A DNA stretch of 64,000 bases from Roseiarcus sp050012775 (GTDB lineage Bacteria > Pseudomonadota > Alphaproteobacteria > Rhizobiales > Beijerinckiaceae): contig JBEKGN010000001.1 of assembly GCA_050012775.1 (NCBI GenBank), positions 124,001 to 188,000 of the forward strand. Reading direction: 5' to 3'. The position numbers and the translations under genes are program-made. Shown here piece after piece: positions 34,131 through 43,279 of the stretch. The notes under the pieces were generated by a model, which searched no databases, was not told where the DNA came from, and saw only the letters and a list, made by a program, of their open reading frames with translations. The stretch's first letter is position 1. Each line of letters begins with the position of its first letter.

Positions 34131-34238
34131 GGCCCATGCTCCATTTCGGCGGCGCCCCGGCTAGATGCCGATGCGCGGCGGTTGAAAAGCCCTCGACGTC
34201 CGGTGGAGACCGGCCCTTGCCAAGAGACCCCAAAACGC

Positions 34239-34272
34239 AAAAAGTCCCATGCGCTCGCAATGGCGCCGGGAC
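34239..34272 (-). terminator. Terminator-like hairpin in the rpsM leader (possible attenuator)
   Basis: Read on the minus strand, GTCCC pairs with GGGAC, with an inner GCGC/GCGC stem, followed at once by five T residues (34243 down to 34239). It lies about 20 bases after the predicted transcription start and about 110 bases before the rpsM start, where no upstream gene ends. A role as an attenuator of the ribosomal operon is inference. Confidence 0.5.
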
Positions 34273-34296
34273 CCAGAACGCGTTCGGGATGCCGCC

Positions 34297-34325
34297 TATA
34301 TAGAGCGACGACCGCCGCCCGTCAA
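34297..34325 (-). promoter_or_regulatory. Sigma-70 promoter of the rpsM-rpsK-rpoA-rplQ operon
   Basis: Minus-strand TTGACG (34325-34320), a 17-base spacer and TATATA (34302-34297). This is close to the housekeeping consensus at ideal spacing, in a region otherwise very GC-rich. It predicts a start near 34290 and a leader of about 160 bases before rpsM. Confidence 0.75.
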
Positions 34326-34406
34326 CCGGGCTCGCGCCGCCTTTGCGCCGGAGCGCCCGTTGGGCTATTGCGGCCCCTCGCCGCCTCAATTTCCCGGAGA
34401 TCCATC

Positions 34407-35285
34407 GTGACTCGCAAGATCCATAGACGCGGCGGCGGATTCGATCCGCCGGAAACACGCCCCGCGCGGCCCGCGGCGAAAAAAGCCAACGGCCGGTCCG
34501 AGCGGCCCCGGCCGCGCCAGGACAGCCTCGACAAACCGACCCCGAGATCGCCGCGCCAGCCGCGAACGGCCGATGTCGTGCACATCTACGGCTTTCACAG
34601 CGTGATCGCGGCGCTGCGCGCGCCGCGCCGCAAGCTCATCCGCCTTTACGCGACCGCCGCCGCCGCCGAACGGCTCGCCGAGGACATTTCCGCGCGCGGC
34701 GTCGAGACGCGCATTCTGGAGCCCGCCGAGATCGCCCTGCGCGCGCCGCGCGACGCGGTGCACCAGGGGGTCCTGCTCGAAGCGCGGCCGCTCGAGCCGA
34801 TCGACATTTCCGAATTGCCGGCCAAAGGCCTGGTCGTCGTGCTCGATCAGATCACCGATCCGCACAATGTCGGCGCGATCCTGCGCACCTGCGCGGCCTT
34901 CGCCGTCGACGCGCTGGTGACGACCGAGCGCCATTCGCCTGACTTCACCGGCGCGCTGGCCAAATCCGCGTCCGGCGGGCTGGAGCATGTGCCGATCTGC
35001 AGCGTCGCCAATCTGGCGCGCGCGTTGGGCGAGCTCGGCGATCTCGGTTACTGGCGCGTCGGACTGGATTCGGAAGCGGCGCAGACTCTTCGCGAGGCCC
35101 AGCTCGCCCGCCCCCTCGCGCTCGTTCTCGGCGCCGAAGACAAGGGCTTGAGGAGGCTGACGCGCGAACATTGCGACGTCATGGCGCGGCTCGACCTGCC
35201 CGGCGCGATCAAGAGCCTCAACGTGTCGAACGCCTGCGCCATCGCGCTGGCGATCGCGAACGGCAAATTGTCGGAACCCGCTTAG
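34407..35285 (+). CDS. rlmB: 23S rRNA 2'-O-methyltransferase RlmB (SpoU family)
   Basis: SAM-dependent knotted (SPOUT) methyltransferase that modifies G2251 of 23S rRNA. The 292-residue protein has a basic Pro/Arg-rich N-terminus, an L30e-like substrate-binding domain (about 60-130) and the three SpoU motifs: DQITDPHNVGAILRTCAAF, LVLGAEDKGLRRLT and LPGAIKSLNVSNACAIAL. The GTG start at 34407 has GGAGA 6 bases upstream; the longer open frame upstream runs through the rpsM promoter and is not coding. Other SpoU members differ mainly in substrate, so the exact G2251 assignment is by best family resemblance. Confidence 0.88.
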   Translation: MTRKIHRRGGGFDPPETRPARPAAKKANGRSERPRPRQDSLDKPTPRSPRQPRTADVVHIYGFHSVIAALRAPRRKLIRLYATAAAAERLAEDISARGVETRILEPAEIALRAPRDAVHQGVLLEARPLEPIDISELPAKGLVVVLDQITDPHNVGAILRTCAAFAVDALVTTERHSPDFTGALAKSASGGLEHVPICSVANLARALGELGDLGYWRVGLDSEAAQTLREAQLARPLALVLGAEDKGLRRLTREHCDVMARLDLPGAIKSLNVSNACAIALAIANGKLSEPA

Positions 35286-35313
35286 CAGACGCGGCGGACG
35301 GGCGGCGGCGGCG

Positions 35314-37011
35314 CTAATTCAGCGGCGGGACCGTCTTGGCGTAATTGAGATCGAAGGTCTTGTTGCGGAGCGGATCGAGCGCGGTCCCCTCCGAGGCGTC
35401 GAATGCGCGGGGGCGAGACGGCTGGGCCGGATTGTCGAGGCCCGCGACGCGCGCGCCGGCGCTCGCCGGGTCCGCGTAACGCGCGATGCGGGCCTTCTGG
35501 TCCGCGAGCGCGGCGGCCGAAAGCGGAACTCTCGCGATCGAATCGACCGTCGCGCCGGCGTCGGCGTCCTCGGCGAACGCGGCGCCCGTCGGAGCGTCGT
35601 TGACCCCGGTGACCACGGCGCCGAGGTCTTCGGGCGTCTTCCCGCTCATTTTCGTCGGCGACAGCGAGCCGTCGGCGCCCAGCAGCGACTCCCGCACGCG
35701 CAACTTTTCGCCGAACTTGGCCAATTTCGCGCCGAGCGCGCCGCCATTGTCGGCGGGACCCGTCGCGGCGGCGAGCGCCAGGGCGCCGAAAATCCTCGGG
35801 TCGACCGGTTCGAGCGCCCCGTGCTTCGCGGCGGGCGCGGCGGCCGGGGTCGGCGCGGCGTCGGGCGCCAGCCTGTCCTTGGCGTCCTGCTCGATTTGCC
35901 GCCACCGCGCGACGTTCTTGAGATGCTGATCGAGCGTCTCCGCAAAGGCGTGGCCGCCCGTTCCGTCGGCGACGAAATAGAGCTCCTTGGTGCGCGATGG
36001 ATTCGCGGCGGCCTCGAGCGCCGCTTTGCCGGGATTGCAGATCGGTCCCGGAGGCAGGCCGTCGATATTGTACGTATTGTAGGGCGTCGCCTGATCGAGC
36101 TCGGCCTTCGTGATGGGGTGGCCGAGCGTGCCCTTGCCGAACGCCAGCCCGTAGACGATCGTCGGGTCCGATTGCAGCTTCATGCGCTTCTGCAGACGGT
36201 TGACGAAGACGCCGGCGACCCGCGGGCGCTCGTCGACCTTGCCGGTCTCCTTCTCGACGATCGAAGCCAGCGTCACGAGTTCGCCGGGCGACTTGATCGG
36301 CAGATCCCCCGCGCGCTTTTTCCAGATGTCGTCGATGGCCTTGGTCTGCGCCTTGGCCATTCGCGTCACCATGGCCTGGCGCGTGTCGCCGCGCTCGAAG
36401 AAATAAGTGTCCGGAAGCAGCGAGCCCTCGCGCGGGGGCTCCTTGATGTCCCCGACGAGCACGTCGTCGTCCCGCAGGCGCTCGACGATTTGGTCGCTCG
36501 TCAACCCTTCGGGAATGCTGAGCTTGTGCTGCACGACCTTGTGCGCGATCAGTTCGGCCTCGACCTGACGCAGACTGACGCCCGCCTTGAACGCGTATTC
36601 CCCGCGTTTGAGCGCGCCTCGGCTGCCGTCGAGAAGCGTCATCGCGGAGAACCAGATCGCGCTGTCGATGACGCCCTCGCGTTCGAGCTGATCGCCGATC
36701 GGGCCGCCGTCGTCCTCGCGAGCGATGACGACGATCTTGTCGGCCGCCAAGGGGCCCGGCTTGCGCGCCTCGATCATCGCCCAAGCCAGCAGCGCGAAGC
36801 CCGTCAGCGCGCCGAGCAACGCGAACGACAGGAAACCGCTCAGACCGGAGAGCCCGGAACGCCGCGTCCGGCGCGGCGGCGGCGGGGCGGGCGGCGGCTC
36901 GGCGGCCGGGCGCGAACGCGCGCGCCCGCCGAAAAGGCTGACGCGCGGCGGGGGCTTGGCGTCGTCGCCCTGATTCTTGGCATCGTTGCCCTGATTCGAC
37001 GTGTCGTTCAT
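35314..37011 (-). CDS. mltG: Endolytic murein transglycosylase MltG
   Basis: Inner-membrane YceG-like enzyme that cuts nascent glycan strands and sets their length. The 565-residue protein has a cytoplasmic Pro/Arg-rich tail, one membrane helix (about residues 55-75) and a LysM-like plus catalytic domain with the conserved ASIVEKETG, which holds the catalytic Glu. GLPPGPICNPGKAALEAAANP is the MltG signature. The last ~170 residues are an Ala-rich extension typical of Rhizobiales. It follows fabF on the same strand, the usual fabF-mltG order. Confidence 0.92.
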   Translation of the reverse strand: MNDTSNQGNDAKNQGDDAKPPPRVSLFGGRARSRPAAEPPPAPPPPRRTRRSGLSGLSGFLSFALLGALTGFALLAWAMIEARKPGPLAADKIVVIAREDDGGPIGDQLEREGVIDSAIWFSAMTLLDGSRGALKRGEYAFKAGVSLRQVEAELIAHKVVQHKLSIPEGLTSDQIVERLRDDDVLVGDIKEPPREGSLLPDTYFFERGDTRQAMVTRMAKAQTKAIDDIWKKRAGDLPIKSPGELVTLASIVEKETGKVDERPRVAGVFVNRLQKRMKLQSDPTIVYGLAFGKGTLGHPITKAELDQATPYNTYNIDGLPPGPICNPGKAALEAAANPSRTKELYFVADGTGGHAFAETLDQHLKNVARWRQIEQDAKDRLAPDAAPTPAAAPAAKHGALEPVDPRIFGALALAAATGPADNGGALGAKLAKFGEKLRVRESLLGADGSLSPTKMSGKTPEDLGAVVTGVNDAPTGAAFAEDADAGATVDSIARVPLSAAALADQKARIARYADPASAGARVAGLDNPAQPSRPRAFDASEGTALDPLRNKTFDLNYAKTVPPLN

Positions 37012-37094
37012 CCGGGCCCGCCGTAACTCGACTCATCGCGCGCTCGCGCCGCGCCAGTCTATCCACTTTTGCGGCGAAAAGAAGGGACGAAACC

Positions 37095-38366
37095 TCAGGC
37101 GCCGATCTGGGGCGGCCCGCGGAAGATCAGCGACGCGTTCGTTCCGCCGAACCCGAAGGAGTTCGACAGCGCGACATGGATTTTGCGCTTCCTGGAGACG
37201 TGAGGCGCGAGATCGATCGCGGTTTCGACTGAAGGGTTGTCGAGATTGAGGGTCGGCGGCGCGATCTGGTCGCGCAAGGACAGAATGGAGAAAATCGCCT
37301 CGACCGCGCCGGCCGCGCCCAAGAGATGGCCGATCGAGGACTTGGTCGACGACATCGTCACCGTCGCCGCGGCGTTGCCGAGAAGGCGCTCCACCGCGCG
37401 CAACTCGATTTCGTCGCCCATCGGCGTCGACGTCCCGTGCGCGTTGACGTAATCGATGTCGGAGGCCGACAGCCCCGCGCGCTTGAGGGCCGCGCTCATG
37501 GCGCGATAGGCGCCGTCGCCGTCCGGAGACGGCGAGGTGATGTGATAGGCGTCGCCCGACAGTCCATAGCCGATGATTTCGGCATAGATGCGCGCGCCGC
37601 GGGCCCTGGCGTGTTCCAGCTCCTCGAGCACGACGCAGCCCGCGCCCTCGCCCATCACGAAGCCGTCGCGATCCCGATCATAGGGGCGCGAGGCTTGCTT
37701 CGGCCGATCGTTGAAAGCCGTCGAAAGCGCGCGGCACGCCGAGAATCCGGCGAGCGAAAGGCGATTGACCGCCGATTCGGCGCCGCCGGCGACCATGACT
37801 TTCGCGTCCCCGAGAGCGACCAGCCGCGCCGCGTCGCCGATGGCGTGCGCGCCGGTCGAGCAGGCGGTGACGACGGAATGATTGGGGCCCTTGAGCTTAT
37901 GGGCGATCGAGACGTGGCCGCTCGCCAGATTGATCAGGCGTCCGGGAATGAAGAACGGCGAAATGCGCCGCGGACCTTTTTCGTGCAAGACGATGGAAGC
38001 TTCGTAGATCCCCTGCAGGCCGCCGATGCCCGAGCCGATCAGCACGCCGCTGTCGATCTCGTCTTCGTAGGTCTTGGGCGCCCAATCGGCGTCGCGCAGG
38101 GCCTGGGTCGCCGCAGCCATCGCGTAGACGATAAAATCGTCGACGCGCCGCTGCTCCTTGGGCTCCATCCAATCGTCGGGATTGTAGGCGTCCGGCGCAG
38201 AACCGCGCGGAAGCTGCGCCGCGATCTGGCAGGCGATGTCGGACACTTCGAAACTCTCGACGCGCGCGGCCGCCGATTCGCCCGCGAGCAATCGGCGCCA
38301 AGTGGCCTCGACCCCGCAGGCCAAGGGCGTGACCATGCCCATTCCCGTGACCACGACGCGTTTCAT
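37095..38366 (-). CDS. fabF: Beta-ketoacyl-ACP synthase II
   Basis: Condensing enzyme for fatty-acid elongation. The 423-residue protein has the active-site triad Cys169 (VVTACSTGAHA), His310 (NAHGTSTPMGD) and His347 (SSIGHLLGAAG). The start at 38366 (MKRVVVTGMGMVTPL) has AAGGAG about 5-6 bases upstream; a 13-residue extension to 38405 is rejected. It follows acpP after a 125-base gap containing a strong hairpin. Confidence 0.96.
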   Translation of the reverse strand: MKRVVVTGMGMVTPLACGVEATWRRLLAGESAAARVESFEVSDIACQIAAQLPRGSAPDAYNPDDWMEPKEQRRVDDFIVYAMAAATQALRDADWAPKTYEDEIDSGVLIGSGIGGLQGIYEASIVLHEKGPRRISPFFIPGRLINLASGHVSIAHKLKGPNHSVVTACSTGAHAIGDAARLVALGDAKVMVAGGAESAVNRLSLAGFSACRALSTAFNDRPKQASRPYDRDRDGFVMGEGAGCVVLEELEHARARGARIYAEIIGYGLSGDAYHITSPSPDGDGAYRAMSAALKRAGLSASDIDYVNAHGTSTPMGDEIELRAVERLLGNAAATVTMSSTKSSIGHLLGAAGAVEAIFSILSLRDQIAPPTLNLDNPSVETAIDLAPHVSRKRKIHVALSNSFGFGGTNASLIFRGPPQIGA

Positions 38367-38429
38367 TCCCACTCCTTGGCTCCCATCGACTATGGAATGT
38401 CGCAAGAGGGCTCGATCCCCCGACGCGAC

Positions 38430-38454
38430 AAGGGCCGGACTTTCGCCGGCCCTT
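38430..38454. terminator. Hairpin between acpP and fabF
   Basis: A perfect 9-base stem (AAGGGCCGG / CCGGCCCTT) with a 7-base loop lies between the acpP stop and the fabF start. There is no long T-run on the coding strand. It may stabilise or partly terminate the abundant acpP message and lower downstream fabF expression; that role is inference. Confidence 0.5.
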
Positions 38455-38491
38455 CCCTAGCGCGCGGAACGCGGCGACCCGGCGAGCGCCG

Positions 38492-38734
38492 TCACTTGCC
38501 GGCGGACGCCTTTTCGAGAAACTTCACGGCGTCGCCGACCGTCACGATGGTCTCGGCCTGATCGTCGGGAATCTCGACCCCGAACTCTTCCTCGAAGGCC
38601 ATGACGAGCTCAACCGTGTCGAGCGAGTCGGCGCCGAGATCGTCGATGAAATTTGCATTGTCGACGACCTTCTCGGCGTCAACGCCGAGATGCTCGACGA
38701 CAATCTTCTTTACCCGCTCCGCGACATCGCTCAT
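38492..38734 (-). CDS. acpP: Acyl carrier protein
   Basis: Carrier of growing acyl chains through fatty-acid synthesis. The 80-residue acidic protein has the phosphopantetheine attachment Ser37 in LGADSLDTVEL. It lies between fabG and fabF with about 270 bases to fabG, so it may have its own promoter in addition to the operon one. AAAAGG lies upstream of the ATG. Confidence 0.98.
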   Translation of the reverse strand: MSDVAERVKKIVVEHLGVDAEKVVDNANFIDDLGADSLDTVELVMAFEEEFGVEIPDDQAETIVTVGDAVKFLEKASAGK

Positions 38735-39002
38735 TTGCCTTTTCCCTTATGCGGCCGGGCGCGAACGCCCGCCTGTGATTGATCCCCAGTATCGATCGCC
38801 AATTGATCGAGCCGTTGCGAACCGTCCCCCGCGACCGGCGCCGAACTCCGGCGGACCGCGCCTCGAATACGATCCCATGCGGATTACCCCATCCGACACG
38901 AAAGGCGCTTCGGCGACGAAACGGCTCGATAGCATATCTCACCGGTCAAGGCGAGAGGCCGCGGCGACGCGTTCGATGCGTCGCTCGATCGCGGCAATCG
39001 CC

Positions 39003-39740
39003 TCAAATCATTGCCATTCCACCATTGACGTGGAGAGTTTGCCCGGTGACGTAGGCCGCCTCGGCGCTCGCGAGATAGACCGCCGCGGCGGCGATATCCG
39101 CGCCCGCTCCGAGCCGGCGCATGGGAACCGCCGCCAGGATCGTTTCGCGCTGCTTCTCGTTAAGCGCGTCGGTCATCGGGCTCGCGATGAAGCCCGGCGC
39201 GATGCAATTGACGGTGATGGAACGGCTCGCGATTTCCCCCGCCAGCGCTTTGGACATGCCGATCATGCCCGCCTTGGCCGCTGCGTAATTGCCTTGTCCG
39301 GGGTTGCCGGTGACGCCGACGATCGACGTGATGCCGATGATGCGGCCCCAGCGGCGGCGCATCATGCCCTTGAGACTCGCGCGGGCGAGGCGAAACCCGG
39401 CGGTGAGGTCGACCGCGATGACGGTGTCCCATTCGGCGTCCTTCATGCGCGCGAACAGATTGTCGCGCGTCACGCCGGCGTTGTTGACGAGAATGTCGAG
39501 CGAGCCCATCGCCGCCTCGGCGGCGGGGACGAGCGCCTCGACAGCGTCTTGATCCGACAAGTCGCACGGCGTCACGTGAACGCGGGTCCCCAGCTCGCCG
39601 GCCAAAGCCTCGAGAGCCTCGCGCCGCGTGCCCGAGAGCGCGACGGTCGCGCCTTGCGCGTGCAGGGCGCGCGCGATCGCGCCGCCGATGCCGCCCGAAG
39701 CGCCCGTCACCAGCGCCGTCTTTCCCGTGAGATCGAACAC
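39003..39740 (-). CDS. fabG: 3-oxoacyl-ACP reductase
   Basis: NADPH-dependent reduction of 3-oxoacyl-ACP. The 245-residue SDR has the nucleotide motif TGASGGIGG, the NNAG motif (VNNAGVTRDNLF, a FabG hallmark) and the catalytic YAAAK. The start is taken as GTG 39740 (MFDLTGKTALVTG) with AGGAAAGG about 8 bases upstream. fabD ends 29 bases before it on the same strand. Confidence 0.95.
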   Translation of the reverse strand: MFDLTGKTALVTGASGGIGGAIARALHAQGATVALSGTRREALEALAGELGTRVHVTPCDLSDQDAVEALVPAAEAAMGSLDILVNNAGVTRDNLFARMKDAEWDTVIAVDLTAGFRLARASLKGMMRRRWGRIIGITSIVGVTGNPGQGNYAAAKAGMIGMSKALAGEIASRSITVNCIAPGFIASPMTDALNEKQRETILAAVPMRRLGAGADIAAAAVYLASAEAAYVTGQTLHVNGGMAMI

Positions 39741-39769
39741 GATGGTTCGCCTTTCCTGTTCCCGAGCCT

Positions 39770-40732
39770 TCAGTTCGCGGCGCCCGCCTTGAACGCCGCC
39801 ACATCCGCCGGCGTTCCCACGCTCGAGGCCGTCGCGCCGTCGGCGATGCGCTTGATCAGCCCCGCGAGCACCTTGCCGGCGCCGAGTTCGACGAAGCGCG
39901 TCACGCCGTGCGCGGTCATATAAAGCACGCTTTCGCGCCAGCGCACCGTTCCCGTCACCTGCGCGACGAGGCTGGCGCGGATGGCTTCGGGATCGACGAG
40001 CGGCTCGGCGCTGACATTGGCGACGAGCGGAATTTTGGGCGCGCGTACCGACGTCGTCCTCAGCGCTTCGGCCATCGCCTCGGCCGCCGGGCGCATCAGC
40101 GAGCAATGAAAGGGCGCGGACACCGGCAGCGGCAGCGCGCGCTTGGCGCCCTTCAGCTTGGCGAGCTCCATCGCCCGCTCGACCGCGGCCTTCGTCCCGG
40201 AGATCGCGACCTGGCCGCCGCCGTTGTCGTTGGCCGCCTCGCAAATCGCGCCGGTGAGATAGAGGTCGCTCGCCGCCTGCGCGGCGATTTTCGACACCTC
40301 GGAAAAGTCGAGGCCCAGAATCGCCGCCATCGCGCCTTCCCCGACGGGAACAGCCCTCTGCATCGCCTGGCCGCGAACGCGCAGCAGCCGCGCCGCATCC
40401 TCCAGCGTCAGCGCGCCGGCCGCGCAGAGCGCGGAATATTCGCCCAGCGAATGGCCGGCGACGAAGGCGGCGTCGCGCTGCACGTCGAGCCCGGCTTCGC
40501 TTTCGAGCACGCGCACGACCGCCAGGCTCGTCGCCATCAGGGCGGGCTGCGCGTTGGCGGTCAGGGTAAGCTCCGCCTCGGGCCCCTCGAAGATCACGCG
40601 CGACAGCGCTTCGCCGAGCGCCGCGTCGACGCGCGCGAAGACCTCCCGGGCGACGGGAAAATTCTCGGCCAGAGCCTTGCCCATGCCGACCGCTTGCGAG
40701 CCTTGCCCGGGAAACACCAAGGCCGTCGTCAT
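39770..40732 (-). CDS. fabD: Malonyl-CoA--ACP transacylase
   Basis: Loads malonyl from CoA onto ACP. The 320-residue protein opens MTTALVFPGQGSQAVGMG and has the nucleophile elbow GHSLGEYSAL (Ser95) and the catalytic His in SAPFHCSLM. The ATG at 40732 was chosen over one two codons upstream because GGAAGG then sits at proper spacing. First gene of the fabD-fabG-acpP-fabF-mltG run and divergent from the GT87 gene. Confidence 0.95.
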   Translation of the reverse strand: MTTALVFPGQGSQAVGMGKALAENFPVAREVFARVDAALGEALSRVIFEGPEAELTLTANAQPALMATSLAVVRVLESEAGLDVQRDAAFVAGHSLGEYSALCAAGALTLEDAARLLRVRGQAMQRAVPVGEGAMAAILGLDFSEVSKIAAQAASDLYLTGAICEAANDNGGGQVAISGTKAAVERAMELAKLKGAKRALPLPVSAPFHCSLMRPAAEAMAEALRTTSVRAPKIPLVANVSAEPLVDPEAIRASLVAQVTGTVRWRESVLYMTAHGVTRFVELGAGKVLAGLIKRIADGATASSVGTPADVAAFKAGAAN

Positions 40733-40914
40733 CCCCATCCTTCCGCCAATAAAAGTCGCGGGCGGAAAGACACGGCTTGCCCCGGACTGTCAAGAGCGGG
40801 CGGGGTGAAGGGCGAGGTGGGGGCGGTTAGCCTTATCGGCAAATTAACCCGCCCTTCTTAGCCTGCGCCCTCGATTTATCGTCGTTTCACCACGGAAACT
40901 CTCGGGCGTCGCGG

Positions 40915-42168
40915 ATGAACGCGTTGGCTTCCAAGGCATGGGCCGCCCTGCGCGACGCCGACTGGCTCAATCGCGAGCGGGCGGTCGCCTATTCCCGCAT
41001 TCTCTTCTTCTTCACCTTCGCGCTCGCGCTGATCTGGATCGCGCTCGCGCATGGCGGAATCGATCGCGCGGGCAAGCCGCTCGGCTCCGACTTCGTCAGC
41101 TTCTGGACCGCCTCGAAGATCGCGCTCGACGGCCGCGCCGCCGACGTCTACGACGTCGCGGCGCATTGGGACGCGCAAAAGGCGCTGTTCGGTCCCGACG
41201 TCGCCTATGCCGCCTTCTTCTATCCCCCGCCCTATCTCTTGATCTGCCTGCCGCTTGCGGCGCTGCCCTACTTCGCCTCGCTCGCGGTCTGGCTCGCCGC
41301 GACGGGCGCGGCTTACTGGCGCGTGCTGTGCGCCTATGCCGGTCCGCATATCGACGCCTTCGCGATCTTGGCTTTCCCAAGCTTTCTCGTCAACGCCGGA
41401 CACGGCCAGAACGGCTTCTTGAGCGCCGCGCTGATCGGCGGCGGGGCGCTGCTGCTCGACAAGCGCCCCGTGCTGGCGGGCCTCTGCTTCGGCGCGTTGG
41501 TCTACAAGCCGCAACTCGCACTCATGATTCCGATCGCGCTGATCGCGTCGCGGCGCTGGACGGTTCTCGCCGCCGCGAGCGCGAGCGCGAGCGCGCTCGT
41601 CGCCGCCTCGTGGATCGCCTGGGGCGGCGCGATCTGGCGGGCGTTCCTGACCGCGACCCCTTTGGCGCGGGCGACGCTCGAGCGCAATCTCGTCGGCTAC
41701 GAAAAAATGCAGAGCGTCTTCGCGGCGGTCCGCCTGCTGCATGGCGGCCTGACGCTCGCCTATTCCCTGCAGGCGGCGACGGCGCTCGCCGCGGCGGCCG
41801 CGCTCGTCTGGCTCAACCGGCGCCGCTTCCGCTCCGAGGCGGAGGGGCCGGCGATGGTCATGGCGGCTCTGCTCGCCAGCCCGTTCCTGCTCGATTACGA
41901 TCTGACGCTGCTGGCGATCCCGCTGGCCTGGATCGCCCGCGAAGGCCTGCGCGCCGGTTTCGCGCCCGGCGAAAAGAGCGTGCTCGCCCTCGCCTATGTC
42001 TTGCCGTTGTTTTCGCGCACTCTCGCGGGAAACTTGGGCCTTCCCGTCGCGCCCCTGGCGATGGCGGCGGTGTTTTATTTTCTGTTGAAGCGCGGAGCGG
42101 CGCCGGCGAACCCGGCGCCGTCCCGACCTCAGCCGGCAAAATTCTTGCTCGCAGCCGAAGAATCGTAG
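40915..42168 (+). CDS. GT87/DUF2029 membrane glycosyltransferase-like protein
   Basis: A 417-residue polytopic protein with about 10-11 membrane helices, matching DUF2029/GT87, the family of mycobacterial polyprenyl-phosphomannose mannosyltransferases. Conserved features are the early acidic motif GSDFVSFWTASKIALDG, with the Asp expected to be catalytic in the first periplasmic loop, and FFYPPPYLLICLP. Donor and acceptor are unknown. It is divergent from fabD across 176 bases. Confidence 0.85.
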   Translation: MNALASKAWAALRDADWLNRERAVAYSRILFFFTFALALIWIALAHGGIDRAGKPLGSDFVSFWTASKIALDGRAADVYDVAAHWDAQKALFGPDVAYAAFFYPPPYLLICLPLAALPYFASLAVWLAATGAAYWRVLCAYAGPHIDAFAILAFPSFLVNAGHGQNGFLSAALIGGGALLLDKRPVLAGLCFGALVYKPQLALMIPIALIASRRWTVLAAASASASALVAASWIAWGGAIWRAFLTATPLARATLERNLVGYEKMQSVFAAVRLLHGGLTLAYSLQAATALAAAAALVWLNRRRFRSEAEGPAMVMAALLASPFLLDYDLTLLAIPLAWIAREGLRAGFAPGEKSVLALAYVLPLFSRTLAGNLGLPVAPLAMAAVFYFLLKRGAAPANPAPSRPQPAKFLLAAEES

Positions 42169-42223
42169 AGGGACGTTCATCCGCGCCACGGCGAATAGGC
42201 GCCGCGCGGGACGAGAGGACGAA

Positions 42224-42634
42224 GTGGCTCCCGCTCCCGGCAAGACATGCGGCCCCTGCACGCTGTGCTGTTCGGCCCTGGAAATCTCGGAATTGAAAAA
42301 GCCCGCCGGGCCGGCGTGCGCGCATTGCTCCGGCGGCTGCGCGATCTACGCCGGCCGACCGCAGGTCTGCCGCGATTTCGAGTGCGACTGGCTCACCGAT
42401 CGCGCCCTGCCTCTCACCCTGCGTCCCGATCGGGTCGGCACGATCCTGATGGAAGCGGACGAGGGCGACGAATACCGCGCGGTCTGCTCGCCGCAAAAAC
42501 CCTTGGCCTGGCGCAACCCGCTCGTGTTCGCTCATCTCGTGAGAATCGCCAAGTCCGGACGCATGGTGGTCGCCAAGGCGGGGCTCAACTCCTGGCGAAT
42601 TTTCGCCACCGGGGAATGGGGGCCGACCGTATGA
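42224..42634 (+). CDS. YkgJ-family cysteine cluster protein
   Basis: A 136-residue small protein with a dense Cys cluster: C9, C12, C15, C16, then C32, C35, C39, C49 and C54 (TCGPCTLCC, ACAHCSGGC, VCRDFECDW). The YkgJ/DUF3109-type family is thought to bind zinc or an Fe-S cluster; its role is unknown. The GTG start places the first CxxC near the N-terminus and has GAGG about 8 bases upstream. It follows the GT87 gene by 55 bases and precedes glnB. Confidence 0.85.
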   Translation: MAPAPGKTCGPCTLCCSALEISELKKPAGPACAHCSGGCAIYAGRPQVCRDFECDWLTDRALPLTLRPDRVGTILMEADEGDEYRAVCSPQKPLAWRNPLVFAHLVRIAKSGRMVVAKAGLNSWRIFATGEWGPTV

Positions 42635-42846
42635 GCAATTTGATTATCTTCTGGGCGCCATGCCTAGCCTGTGAGCAGGCGCGATCATGCCGCATCGGCT
42701 TGGCGGCGTCTCGCCTTTCCCGGCCATGGCGTCGGCTCGGAACCAGTGCTATGGACCACTCTTCAAATGTGAACTTGTCGCGACGATGATCGCTTGCGAA
42801 ACAGTCGGGAAAGCCCTCGCGCGCCAAAGGGGAGACTTCGGCGGCC

Positions 42847-43185
42847 ATGAAAAAAATTGAAGCCATCATCAAGCCCTTCAAGCTCGACGAGGTCAAAGAA
42901 GCGCTGCAAGAAGCGGGCGTTCAAGGGATTACGGTCCTCGAAGCGAAGGGGTTCGGCCGTCAGAAGGGCCATACCGAACTCTATCGCGGCGCCGAATACG
43001 TCGTGGATTTTCTGCCCAAGGTGAAAATCGAGGTTGTCGTCGCCGACGAGAACCTCGCCGTCACGGTGGAGGCGATCCGCAAAGCGGCGCAGACCGGGCG
43101 CATCGGCGATGGCAAGATATTTGTATCGCATATCGACGAGGCCATCCGCATCCGGACCGGAGAAACCGGAGCGGACGCGATTTAG
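42847..43185 (+). CDS. glnB: Nitrogen regulatory protein P-II
   Basis: Trimeric signal protein that reports glutamine and 2-oxoglutarate to GlnE, NtrB and others. The 112-residue product has the T-loop with uridylylation site Tyr51 (TELYRGAEYVVDF) and the ATP-loop signature TGRIGDGKIFVS. It precedes glnA by 94 bases with a hairpin between, the classic alphaproteobacterial glnBA operon. No clear sigma-54 promoter was found upstream. Confidence 0.97.
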   Translation: MKKIEAIIKPFKLDEVKEALQEAGVQGITVLEAKGFGRQKGHTELYRGAEYVVDFLPKVKIEVVVADENLAVTVEAIRKAAQTGRIGDGKIFVSHIDEAIRIRTGETGADAI

Positions 43186-43221
43186 GCTTGTTTTCGAACG
43201 ATCGGACTCATTGAAGGGCTT

Positions 43222-43243
43222 CCCGCCGCTTCGTGGCGGCGGG
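43222..43243. promoter_or_regulatory. Hairpin in the glnB-glnA gap
   Basis: A perfect 8-base stem (CCCGCCGC / GCGGCGGG) with loop TTCGTG lies between glnB and glnA without a T-run. It could be an RNA processing or partial-termination site that sets the glnB:glnA ratio, which is inference. Confidence 0.45.
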
Positions 43244-43279
43244 CGGGGAACAACCGAACGAGACTAGGAAAGGCACACC

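Noticed and set aside
42631..42789. A 52-residue open frame overlapping the YkgJ stop by ATGA
   Set aside because: Possible coupled start, but the product shows no recognisable feature and the composition looks like leader sequence; left unannotated.
42635..42846. Sigma-54 promoter for glnB
   Set aside because: No TGGCAC-N5-TTGC-like sequence with correct spacing was found by eye.
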